The notes below the pieces were generated by a model. That model was not told the DNA's origin and did not search any database. It worked only from the letters and a program-made list of their open reading frames with translations. Positions 23,995 through 35,800 of a stretch of DNA of 64,000 bases are shown piece after piece. Position 1 is the stretch's first letter. Each line of letters opens with the position of its first letter. Origin of the DNA: Tetranychus cinnabarinus. Its lineage: Eukaryota > Arthropoda > Arachnida > Trombidiformes > Tetranychidae. The stretch is taken from assembly GCA_022266195.1 (NCBI GenBank), contig WHVY01000001.1, forward strand, positions 2,418,001 to 2,482,000, in the 5' to 3' direction. Position numbers and translations under genes: made by a program.

Positions 23995-24695
23995 TGCTTC
24001 AATCGAATCGCATTCAACCCATGCAACCACCAAAGTGGTTAACTGATTAATACGATTGATTAGCTGAACAAACGTATTCATATTCATTGAGAATAGATTA
24101 GATTAGCGGTTTTAATTTGATACAATTACAGATGAACAAGGATTTTTTTCCTCTGCTTTCCTCACTAAATCCATCCAATGTGTGTGTATTAATGAACACA
24201 TTAGATTAATACAGCTTAAATTATTGTTAATATCAAGATATTTTTATACATTCAACATGATAGATATCGCAATCAATTTGTACATATAATGATAATCTTT
24301 TGCCAGGTAAGATAAATTGGATAAACTGAAAGGTTTACTCAGTTACAACTGTGCCAGTTGATACCTTTGATTGTGAACTGAAATTCAATTAAGTTCACAA
24401 TGTAAAGGCAAACAAAAGTCAAGCCAAAGTCTTGAAAAGGCTCAACCGAGAAACCCAATCATCTGCCGATAAAACAAAGTCAACCAACAGGCCTGTTACG
24501 AGTGCAACCAGTCAACCTCCTGTGTCAACCTTTTCACTCAACCTAACCAAGTCAACCTCCTAAGTCAAGCTTACAAGTCATCTTAGCCAAGTCAACCTAC
24601 AAGTCGACCTACCAAGTCAACTGGTCATGTAAGTCATTTGATTGATGAAAGTAAATTGATCTTTAATTATTTCTAATGTCTTTCTTTCAATTTAG
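23995..24695 (+). other. Spliced 5' leader of the leucine-zipper gene with uORF
   Basis: A classic acceptor (tttctttcaatttag) ends at 24695, directly before the ATG, so the leader is spliced. Two donors are plausible: CAG|gtaaga (intron 24307..24695, 389 bp) or CAT|gtaagt (intron 24629..24695, 67 bp). A nine-codon upstream ORF (MQPPKWLTD) lies at 24021-24050, and further short ATG frames follow. With the first donor, an ATG at 24289 (MIIFCQ) would be in frame with the main ORF. With the second, an in-frame stop precedes the main ATG. The stretch 24490-24625 repeats AAGTCAACCT-like words. Confidence 0.4.
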
Positions 24696-25964
24696 ATGGA
24701 TCAAGGTAATCTTCATGATATGGATAAACCAACTGAATCAACTGGTAAAAGAAATGAATTACCAGCTGAAACAGTTTGTAATTTTGATTCAATTGAATTA
24801 ACATTTCCCTATTATGATATGTACAGTGTTACATGCAATTACATCAATTCACAATATACATCATCTTCACCATCCTTTGCACCTTCACCATCAATGAATC
24901 AACCTGAACAACAACAACAATCACAACAACAACACCAACCATTAACATCTCCACCCAATGAGACATCATTTAATGAAAGTGACTTGATTAATGGTAATTC
25001 AGATTTCATTGGAGAATCCAATTTTCCATTAAATCAAATTGAACCCATACTAATAAGACCAACAACGTCTAACTCTTACCCAAACCAAGTGTACAGCCAA
25101 CAATTTACCCAGCAACACCACCATCAACAGATGAGTTTACCAACAACAAGTGATTACAGAGAAACAGGATCACATGAATTAACATATACAACTAATGGTA
25201 ACCATGTTAATTACAATAATACAGTAAATGAAACATTATGGTCATTAAATACAGAAAATTGTTCCTCATCATCATCTTCACCACAAACAGAACAACTAAA
25301 TGAACATCGTTCTAGATCATATTCATTTTCCCATTATGAATCATCATCATCATCTAACCTAAATAATCATCATAACCATCATAATCATTATCCCTACATT
25401 TGCCAATACTCTTCAATGGAAACACCAACAACTGAACCAACAACAGGATCAACCTTACCAATCGGTTCATTCAATCAGATTCAACATTCAAATGTTTACT
25501 CAACACCAACTCTAACCTCAAACCCAAGTACAAACAATTGGAACTTTAACCGTCCATTTGCCAGTCTATCATCCAACTCGTCCTGTTCAACCTCAATATC
25601 CTCACTAGCCTCATCAGCTTCATCCACAGCCGATCAAGACTATCTATTTACCATAGACGATGGTGACCTATCATCATGCTCATCCTCAGCCTCTTCCAAC
25701 TACTCCTCTTCTTCCTCCTCAAACCTAACCCGAGCACACCGTAAACGAATCAACCTAGACGACCAGTCACGTTCCCATCGAGGTCACCATCGAGGTAAAC
25801 TGACCAAAAAGGAAAAGCTGGACAAAATGATGTCGGAAGATAAACGCCTTGAATCGGAAAATAGCATTCTCAGGGAACAGATTCGAGTAATGGAACATCA
25901 GTTTAAAATTTTACAAACCAAAATAACCAACATTTTGATTGATGCAGCCAAAAAAGAGGGTTAA
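24696..25964 (+). CDS. Leucine-zipper (bZIP-like, CHOP/ATF-like?) transcription factor
   Basis: A single 422-aa coding exon. Residues 1 to about 345 are low-complexity: Gln, Asn, His and above all Ser runs, with no domain I recognise. Such tracts often act as activation or interaction regions. The C terminus has a basic stretch (RAHRKR near 345-350, then KLTKKEKLDK near 368-377) followed by a heptad zipper with L385, L392, M399, L406 and I413. The canonical bZIP Asn and Arg of the basic region are not in register: Leu stands where the invariant Arg ten residues before the first zipper Leu is expected. The zipper spacing and the short tail (NILIDAAKKEG) recall the stress-response factor CHOP/DDIT3 and ATF4-type zippers. 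That is inference. It may dimerise with other bZIPs with altered DNA binding. An acceptor site abuts the ATG, so the N terminus depends on upstream splicing. Confidence 0.8.
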   Translation: MDQGNLHDMDKPTESTGKRNELPAETVCNFDSIELTFPYYDMYSVTCNYINSQYTSSSPSFAPSPSMNQPEQQQQSQQQHQPLTSPPNETSFNESDLINGNSDFIGESNFPLNQIEPILIRPTTSNSYPNQVYSQQFTQQHHHQQMSLPTTSDYRETGSHELTYTTNGNHVNYNNTVNETLWSLNTENCSSSSSSPQTEQLNEHRSRSYSFSHYESSSSSNLNNHHNHHNHYPYICQYSSMETPTTEPTTGSTLPIGSFNQIQHSNVYSTPTLTSNPSTNNWNFNRPFASLSSNSSCSTSISSLASSASSTADQDYLFTIDDGDLSSCSSSASSNYSSSSSSNLTRAHRKRINLDDQSRSHRGHHRGKLTKKEKLDKMMSEDKRLESENSILREQIRVMEHQFKILQTKITNILIDAAKKEG

Positions 25965-26035
25965 CCCAAGTTGGCCCAATTGCAATGGGAGCCAAAAAAA
26001 GTGGCCAAAAAGCGCAGTTTACCTAAAAATGAAAC

Positions 26036-26041
26036 AATAAA
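26036..26041 (+). other. Poly(A) signal of the leucine-zipper gene
   Basis: AATAAA 72 bases after the stop codon, implying a very short 3'UTR. Confidence 0.6.
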
Positions 26042-26955
26042 AATATGTCTTTAAATGATTCTTTATTTTCCTCTTCGTCTTCATTGAAAAGTTGCCAACT
26101 CATGGTCAAGAGTCTGAGCCATGATCAAACATTATTGAAGGCGAAAAATGATTCATTGAAATAATCATTAAACTGATCCAATGATCAAAGTTGACTTCAC
26201 CTTTTACCTTTGCAGACCTTTTCCAATCAAATAGTAATCATTATGTAAATATGGCAAATTAACCAGGAAAGACTTGTCGACTTGATGATGGCCATTAATT
26301 AACAATAAAGGTTAATTGATATTCAATTTAATTGCAGGTCATTTTGCGCATAAATTGTAAAAGTAAAAATTGCTTTTTTAGGTTAACAAGAGAATCGCAA
26401 GTTTTACTTTTTCTTGTGTCTCGCACTTTCATGTGCTATGGTTAATGGTGCTTATTGTAATGGTTAATCATTGGATTTTTTTTCTTCTTGATTAAATGAC
26501 TTAATTGTAGGCGTTAAATGTAAGGAGGAAAATTAATTCTAAATGATGATGTATTAATGGTTCAATTTGTTGTTTGTTTGTAAACGCCATTTGAAAACAA
26601 TAAACGCAAAAATTGTTTAGCTTTTTTGGTTTGGTGCAAGATGATCACATTTTAGGTTAAATTGTTAATTTAATCTTGATTGGTGTCATTATGCATTCAC
26701 AAGGACATTGACACTTAATACGGGTTTACATAAACTAACATGAAAAGGGCAACAAATGATCGACCATCATATTAATCACAATATTAATCAAATGTGCAAT
26801 CACTTCAACAGCCAACATAATGAAAGTGTAACGCTTTGGTACTGTTAATCAATTAGACGAGTGTGTCATTCATGTAAATTAAATTATTATGATGGTCAGA
26901 GTGAAAATGGTCAGAATAAAGATCAAGAGGAATCACAGTTTGAGAGTGAAACTTC
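26042..26955. other. Non-coding region after the leucine-zipper gene
   Basis: About 0.9 kb of AT-rich sequence with no supportable gene and no repeat I can define. Confidence 0.4.
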
Positions 26956-27960
26956 AACCACGTAAAATGGTTAAACAATATGCTACTTTTGATGGGTAAA
27001 GAGTCACTTTGTTGGGTTGAAATTAAGCTAATGTGATAAGGCCTAAACAACAAGCCTTATATGATGATAGATAAGATGATCAAAGATGAAGGTGATCAAT
27101 ATGATGACTAAAATGGAGATTGAAGTGAAGGTCAACATGAAGGTTGAAATGGAGGTATAAATGATGGCCAAAGCGATGGCCAAAATAATGACCAAAATGA
27201 AGATTAAAAGTTGTTGCCCACGTAAAATACCTTGACTTGATACCACATTTGATGTAGAAAGGAAGAGAAAGAAAGATAAAGAGAGTGTCTTTTTAGGCTA
27301 AAAACAAAATATTAAGGCCCAATCAACCAGAATCGTTTAATTATAATAAAGACGATGATAAAAATCAAGATGAAAATGAAATTAAAATCCGAATGAAAAC
27401 TCAAGTCCAGATCGCAAACCATCTCCACGATTACACCCCAACATGAAGCAAAACTTAATGCAGAGAGAGTGACTTTCTTAGGTTGAAAATTTATCGACTT
27501 TAGGCTTAACCAGACTTGGTTGAAATGAGAGTTAAGATGAATATAATGACGAAGAGAAGATGAATAATGAAGATGATCATGATAATTGTGAATTATTACA
27601 ATCAAAAAAGTATGCCAAAAAGATGATGATAAATGGAGATGAAAATGAAAATGTAAACTCAAATCCAAATGATTATCCAACTCAACGATTATACCTCAAG
27701 ATGAAGCAACATTTGATCCAGAGAGAGTGACTCTGTTAAGTTGAAAAGTTAATGTCTTTAGGCCTAACCAGACTTTGTTGAAACGAGAAATAAGAAGATG
27801 AAAAAAATGAAAATGATGATTATGGATTTATACAAAAAGTAGACCAAGAAGATGAAGATGATGCATATTAAATATTGATCAATATTTACACTTACGGCAT
27901 TTTGTGATTGTTTAACTGTAAAGTTTGACCCTTGGATATGATTATTTGACATATTCAAAG
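26956..27960. repeat. Degenerate tandem repeat, four units of about 207-257 bp
   Basis: Four diverged units start near 26956, 27213, 27420 and 27677. Each runs through 'ccacg(t/a)..a', a block like 'gaagcaaaacttaatg' or 'gaagcaacatttgatc', then 'agagtgact.t.ttaggttgaaa', 'ctttaggc.taaccagact' and a GATGAAGATGAAAATG-rich tail. The last two units are the closest pair. The reverse strand shows open frames only because stop codons are rare in the Tyr/Ile/Leu-like simple sequence. No function is apparent. Confidence 0.6.
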
Positions 27961-28889
27961 TCATTGATTGGCCATTTTTGGTTAGTTGATTATAATTAGA
28001 TATTACCTTGATAAAGTATATTACCGTAACAATATTGAGACGAGATCAGTAAATATTTACCTTGAAAAAAAGTAAGACTGGACTTGAAAAAAAATTAGTG
28101 AAAATAGCCTCTCAAGATAGCAAATTTATAATAATTAATCGCGAATCCATGTGTTTACAGTCTCTTCAAGTTTAATCAAGACATTTGCAATTCAAGACAT
28201 CAAACAACATGATCAACAATAACGACAACCTGAACATTTTTTTTCTCAAAAAAAATCTCAACGTCAACATTGGATTAATTAAAAGTAAACTGAAACTCTG
28301 ACCAAACGTTGATTAACTCAATCACAGTCAATTAGCATTTCAATATTGTTCAATATTAAATTTCATCTTTTCATGTTTAATACTCGGTTAACTTATGAAG
28401 CCAAACAAAAAGTCAACACACAAGACTGATTTGTTGATTGTAATAATAGCAAACAACATTTAAAGTGATTTGTAACTTACAAGATTACCATTTTAACGAT
28501 AATAATTGAGTTTCTCTTATCAGTAACTTTTGCCTTGTAACACATTTGTTATCACCATAAACAAGAGACTGGCCAACAAGAGATGAGCAAAGATGAGAAG
28601 GAAGGAAAAGACTGAAACAAGGCAAAAGTGATACAATTTTTGCTTCTTATCCATCGGGCAATCTTGTCCACTGACCAACAGCGAGACATTTTTTTCTTTC
28701 CTTCAAATGAGCAAAAACAATTGAGAAAGATTGACCTAAATAGATTCGCCTTCACAACTTGTTTCGACCATTTTCATTTTTTTCCATTTCTTTATTTTCC
28801 TTGACCATCATGACCATGCTTTAAACTGCAAACTTTTACCATTTCTCTTTTACTTTTTTTTTACAAAAATTTTCTTCTACTCTGGTCTT
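27961..28889. other. Non-coding spacer before the right inverted arm
   Basis: AT-rich sequence. I see no gene, RNA or clear repeat here. Confidence 0.4.
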
Positions 28890-29700
28890 AAAGATTGAAA
28901 CGTAATGATTAGGTTACATGGACAAGAGTAGGTCAAGCAACCTAAAATATTCCGAGGGTCAGCACAAAGTCCGTTGAGTAACCATGTTTGACACAAGATC
29001 GATGACCATTCATTAAACCTTATGGTTTCCGAGTTGATCCATCATCCAACCAAATGCTCATCAAATTTTCATCTTCCTCCATTTCATCAAATTAACTTTG
29101 AACAAAAAAAGGCAAAAGTCAAGGAAAAGTCCTTCTTGTTTCTATGTGGTCAAACATGGTTGAAAATAGCCTTGAGACTAAACCCGCAACCCAACTCTGA
29201 GTAACTTGAGTATCTTACATCTTCTTACATAATAAAGACCAAAGACCTTGAACTGCCCTTTGGCTTAGGACCATTTCTTTGTAACACTATTTTAAGGTTT
29301 TCCTCTTTTCTTCTCTTTCTTTTTTCTATTTGCATCTTAAGATTATTTTCTCAGGACTTTCTTCCTCTTTCCTCTTCTCTCTCTCTCTCCATCATCATCC
29401 TTCTCATCCCAAAGTTATCATCATTTTTGGCAAAACACTAAAAAACTCGCATAACATTTACTTTACCGTTTACTTTTCTTACCTTTTCATCTTCCCTTTC
29501 ATCCTCATCTTCATTATCATCATCATCAGTTTGGTCCTTTTTTCTTTCTCTTGAGTGGTCCTTTTTTCGCTCGCCCTAAGCTTTACCTTTACCTTGCTTT
29601 TTTTACCTAACATTTGTTCAACTTTTTTTTTCTCTTTCAATAACTTTTTCTCATCGAGCAAAATAACCTTTGGTCAAAATATAACGGGACTCAATGCGTA
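28890..29700. repeat. Right arm of the large inverted duplication
   Basis: Inverted copy of 21690-22560. Blocks in order are 'ggacaagagtaggtcaa' at about 28920, 'tcgatgaccattcattaaac' at about 28999, 'gagtatcttacatc' at about 29208, 'actgccctttggcttagga' at about 29252, the accgttt region at about 29466, and the 'acctttggtcaaaatataac' end at about 29668. Both arms keep non-coding character, with shifted stop codons and unequal simple repeats, so the similarity is not explained by a conserved protein. Confidence 0.8.
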
Positions 29701-32700
29701 ATCGCTATGATCCACTTTTCTCTCTCTCTCGCTCTTCACTCCTCTTCACCTTCATCTTATTTCACCTTTGTTTCTTACCCTGTTACTTACCTGGCTTTAT
29801 TCAAGTCTTTGTTCCCATTTCTCCCTCTGTTTTCATTTCACCTTATCAAGTCCAAGTCTGTGAGAAAAAAAAGTCCAAAAACTGTAAAAATACCGTTACA
29901 ATGGACACGACTTGTCCTGTTGCTTTTTTTGGTCTCACATTTTTCCCTTGACATTTTGTCCATTTGTGACATTTGGATCCAAGGCTACCAAATTTGGCCA
30001 ACAACAAAAAAAAACAACATCAAGCTGTTCAAGGTAATTTTCATTGTAAATTCATTGTATCATCATGTTTATCATGCTACTCATGATGACACCATAAATG
30101 ACGATGTAAAGGCGTGAGTAATGGTCACACTGAATGTCTTCAATTGAGTTTCAGGTGCAAAGGAAGAGCAAGTCTCTCAATGAGGAAGAAATGATCAATT
30201 TTTTAGTTTATTTTTCTCATCTTTTTTGATTCGCTTGTTTTTTCGCCTTCTTCATTACCATGAAAAAAATACAATTAGCCAATTAGTCGTGAAAAGAAAG
30301 ATGATGAAGATAAGGTAAATTAATGAGAACGATGAGAAAGAAGTGAAAACGAAAAGTGAAAAGTGATAATTTGAGTGGAAAAAGCTAGTTAATTTGAAAA
30401 GTCATCATCGTCAATGATATTACATATCAATTGAAGCTTCTGGTGTAACCAACAGAAGTCAAACTTTTACAGCTGGTAACAGTTTAGCCAAGTAAATCAT
30501 CAATCATCCCAAGGACATTTTCAATCATCATTAACAACAAAAAAAACGTGGATACATTGGTCAATGTGAGTGATCAAAACAAGCAACAATCATGATGATG
30601 ATAAAAAATAGAGAAAAGACAATTAACGAACAAAATGAGGGCAAAACGAGCAACATTTCAATTTGATCTCAATTGTCTCAACCTTTCAGATAGTCGCTCA
30701 AAAGCTTGGACAAGTTTACAATTTTGACCATTTTGCGCACTAAATGTCAGATTCCACTTCAAAGTTGATTAGCTCGTAAGGTGCAACAAGTTGGTTCAGG
30801 CAAGGAAAGGCTTGAAATGAGTTGCAACAAAAATTTTCTGATCACAATCCCATTCGGAGTCTGAAACATTTTGAAAAGCTTAAAATCTTTGCGCGAACTA
30901 CATCAACTTTAAAAACTCAGAATATTGTTTTTCGTTTTTATTTCAAGATTTCATTATCTTGTGTTTCGAAGCACAGTTTTTCAGTTTCTGAAACTTAAGA
31001 CTTTCAACTTTTAATTTCATTCTTTCTAGAATTTTTGACATCGATTTTCACGGAAATTTGTTTGCGAAAGTTTCAATTTGCAAAATTACCAAAAATTCAA
31101 TGTTGAAAAGAGACGAAAATTTCCGAAAAAAGATTCGAATCGATCATTAAGTTCGATGCCATGATGGAGGATTCAACATGCACATGGAAATGCTTCAATA
31201 TTGAAACGAAAACTTGAGTTGAAAATGTTCATAAAATCACTCAAATTTCTGACAAAAACGAAAACTCGAATCATTTGATGAAATATTAAGATAAAAGTTT
31301 CGCATTTAACTCAGCAAATATTGAATTTTGAAAATGAAAACTTTTTAATCAAAATTTGAGTTAAATGTTGAAAAAGAGCGAACGAAAAAAAGCCAAAAAA
31401 TGAATGAATGATGAACATTAAAAGGTTGAAAAAGTATCAGTTTATACCGCCGATAGACAGGTAACAAGACTTGAATTGATGCGAATCGTTAGTAACGTGC
31501 AAACACGAATTGAAAGATGATGAGACGGAAACAAATTTTGAGCAAGAAAACAAAGTACAAGATAAAGAAAGGTCAAAAAATGAGCAGCAATAAATACGGA
31601 ATAAAGAAGAAGAAAAGGTGAAAAAAGAGAAAAGAAAAAAAAATGTTTTTTAAGAGAAAAGTATTCAAGTATATTAACCTTACAAGATGTTCATGGTGAT
31701 GATGATTATGATGATGATGAGACAGTGAATAGTGTTTGGAAAATGAATGATGTTTATCTGTCCGTCAATGAAGTTACCTGTTAATAAAGTTGAATAAATT
31801 GGCGTCACTTTTCACTACTGGTAAGTCGATAGTCGCTCATCCATACCGATCTGAAAGATCATCAAGCATCCAATGACTATTTAACCATCGCCATCAACCG
31901 TCACAATCACTGTAAACGCAATCAGTATTACCCTTTTTATGTGTGCCATACCTGGTTATAGCTATTAACTTTGCCCCTTACCTTTACCTTATGATTATTG
32001 TCATTATGATTATTATTTATTTTACTGACAATATAATGGCCAATAACGTTGAGAAGAAGAAGAAGAAAATTTAGAAAAAAAAAGTTCTATTTGGTCCATT
32101 GATTAGTTACTGATCCCTTTGGATGTTTCAACGTGCTATCACAGGGAGTTCGGGTTGAGCATTTTATGAGCCCTTTTGTGTCGGCAAAAGCGCTGCTAAC
32201 TCAATTATAAAAGGTGATTATGGTTTCTTCATGTTGAGCAGTTGATCATGATAATGCTCTTGATCATAATGTTGATGATCTTTATTGTTAACTCAACCTT
32301 TACAAATTATGATTCAACTTTTCTTCATTTTTTTCGCTCTTTAAATGAAAACCAAAAGAGACGAAAAAAATGTTCTGAAGGTCAAATATTCGATTAGCGA
32401 TATTTTACAGGAAGAAAAAAAAGTTTTTTTTCTCTTCTTCTTTAGCCAATATTTGGTTCATTCAATAAATCATCTGAAAATTAATGTACATTTAGCAAGT
32501 GCGAAGAGGTAAAAAAAGTCAACTCAACGGAAACGCTCATTGAGTTGGTTCCGAAATCAATTTTGCGCTTCACATTTTATTGCCTGTTGTTGCTGGAACT
32601 GTTGCCCGAACGATGTGAACATTGTCCAAGGTAGGTTCAAGGTAATGGAGAGACAAACGTATAATAACTTCCTAAGGTATTTAACTTTACCTTAGCGTCA

Positions 32701-32829
32701 ATAGACATTAACGTGATCGCAAATGCGTATCACACAACAAATGAAAACAAAAACTAACGTGAAAAAAATGAACAGGTAAACGAGATATTAATGGTAATGA
32801 TATAAATTGTTCTCACTCACCTTTTTTTG

Positions 32830-32855
32830 CTTCTTCTTCTTCTTCTTCTTCTTCT
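32830..32855. repeat. (CTT)n microsatellite
   Basis: About eight and a half CTT units in a pyrimidine-rich context. Confidence 0.9.
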
Positions 32856-35800
32856 GTGAGGTTACAGGTAAGCTCATTTTTACACTAAAATATCATCGAT
32901 TCTGTCAACCTTAAATGACTATCTGATGATTCGTCCACTTTTTTTGTCACCTTTTCCATCAATTTGCACACAATTTCATCAACTTTTAATATCCTTCATT
33001 CAAAGTGAGTCTCGCTTTTTTTTGTTGTTCAGATGATTTGTGACGAGTTTTTTTCCTCAATAGACAGGTAAGTTGAAGATTGAAATCAAAGTTGCAAAAT
33101 GATTATCCAATAAATGAGACATCATTGTATGATCATCATGATATTTGAGATTAACTTGCACCTCGAGTTGAGCAAGCAAATGTTTAGATCATGAAAAGTC
33201 CGTTTAATGGTTTATTTTGTGTTTGCAAACAGCTTTTTTGCAAGGAAAAAGGTTTCGAGAAATTTGAGAAATTTTTTCATATTTGTTCTAAAAATGTTCA
33301 AAATTTGTTTCAATTTTGTCAAACTGAGAATGAGAATTGAATGATTTGATTCATGATACCATTTTAGGCCCAACATGATTAAGAGCAGTATTCATGTCGA
33401 AAATTTTCGAGAAATATTGCACACTCTTCCAAGGGTAACTTGACTCGAAAAATCTAAGAACTATTTTCTCTATAAATTAATATCAAATTGTCAAGTTATC
33501 GATATTGGTTTATAAAGAAAAGAGTTTTTAGATTTTTCGAGATTCGATTTCCAATTACAGATTTATAAATTCTGATCTCGATAGAGCATCTTGCGTTCAT
33601 GAGTTTACAAGAATTGAATTATCCATTTCTTTTGAACAGCCTTTTGAAATGCCTTTAAATGTGTGATTATCTTGAAACAAAAACTTAATTACATTTAGCA
33701 ATAAATTGGCAAAGATAAATAACGATTTTAAATTTAGCTTTAATGACGAAAAGCATAATGACCATTTCCCACAGCAAACCAATAGTCGACCTTTTGGTTT
33801 TTTGCCAAACTTTGAATAAATGATTTCAAGTTTTGAAACGGATTACAATGAATTTACTTCTGAATTTGCAACAAAATTCCTTTAGATTTGAAACATTCAT
33901 TTCACAAGCAAAATTCACGAAAATGAATCTTTCTCAAACAAAGCGTCCATTAGTCTCAGAATACCCAAGTCGTTCAAAGCAAAGACCAACTTAAAACAAA
34001 ATCTCCAAACTGTCGATTATTTTGAAATCTTCAAATTTCCTCAAAAGTCGAAAACTCACAATCGAAGTGCAACAAAAGGTAAAACTCACAAAGTCAATAA
34101 GTGACACACGTAATCATTACACCGAAACCAGGCCGACAATATTACAGAAGGACATCGGAAGACTAGTTTCCTGATCTGATCTGGAGAAGCATCTTAAAGA
34201 CAAAAAACCATTTAAAATGAACAGCTTTAACTTTCCCTGATTATCAAGTGATCAAGATAAAGTGTAATCACTGTAATCAAGTGTTCATCAATGTTAATTG
34301 TTCAATGTTAAATGAGTATGTTAAATACATTAAAAATGGTACAATATTTATCATTACCTTTCGGACTAATTGTTGATTCATTTTACGCTTTCTTTCATCA
34401 CTGATTTTACTAGTTGCTTCCAATGTTCAAGCTGTTGTTGAACACCAAAAAATGATACAAACAAAGCGTCGAGTTATTATAATAAAAAATGCAATATAAT
34501 AATATATTTATTTTTCATAACAATTTTCAGTTCTTCATCCTTCTTATGGTTCAAGTCATTTAACATCAATTAGTTGTGACTGGTGGTCACCATCCATAGC
34601 CTTAGCCTTTATCCTCCTCTCAACCCAACTCTCTTCCTCATCGCCCATCAAACCTCTCATCCTCTCTTGCCATGTCTCACCCAATATCCAATTGAACAGG
34701 TATTTAATATTAGAAGCAACAAAAAAGCTCCATTTTTAGCGCAAAAGCAAAATGGCCAAAAACAGTGTGAGGGACAACTTTATCATCCTCATCATCATCT
34801 CTTCTTTCACCTTCTTTCTCTTTCTCTCCCAGCACCTAACAGAGGTATTTGCTTGGGTCAGTTCCGGTCTTGCCAAAATCCGCTTTGAAACATTCAAATC
34901 ATAGAACCATTAAAAGCCGCCGGATATCAAAATGTCTTTCTCTCTTCTCTCTTTTTCTCTGTCTATCACTGTCTTTCTCTTGTTTTCTCTCCTCATCATC
35001 ATCATCATCGACTGTATTCCAATGATTCCTCTTTTTCTTCACTTTTCACTGTTTGACATTTGATTAGATTATCGGTAGATTGATGATACTTTTAATACAT
35101 TTTCTTGTTGTATGTCAAATCGGATCGCTCTTTGAGTCTTTTTCACTTCACACAAAATAATCATTTATTTTAATTGACAACACAGACCAACAACCGATAG
35201 GTTGTTACCGAAAACCGGCCAGAAAAAAGGACGAAAAACTGGAGAAGAAGAAGCAAAAAAATTGATTTTCAACTTATCAGAGAAACAATTTGTTCATTGT
35301 TCAACATTGCCTCAAACACTGTTCAAAGAAACTCAAAAGTAAAATTTTAAAACTTGGTAAAAGTAGAAGTAAAAAAAGCAAGACTCTTCAACCATTTTCA
35401 CCATTTTCATGTTTACACTTCAATCTTGACATTTCAATTTTCCAGTCAACTAAACTTGACCAACTGACCAACCAGAAAGGCGAAAATACTTTGGGCCCAG
35501 TCACTTTTCCGTGACAAACATTTTTTCTCTTCTTTTTTCTTCGAAAATTTGGACAAAAATTTGGAGCAAAAAAAAGACAATTTTTAATGAACTTTATCGG
35601 AAAACTTTATTGGAAAAGCATTTTCAATTTTTTCAATAATCGCTTCAAGTGATCAAATTGCTGTGACTAATAATTTTGTATTATTAATGATTATTGAAAA
35701 TTGAAAGGCAATGAAAACAAGTGTCAATCAATCAAGAATACAATTGACAAAAAGTCAACATTTGTTTAATCGAGTTTCCACCTTGCCTTTAATCTGTCGC

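Noticed and set aside
29707..30117. 136-codon plus-strand open frame at the edge of the right inverted arm
   Set aside because: Two overlapping frames of similar quality exist here, both pyrimidine-driven. No domain or splice support.
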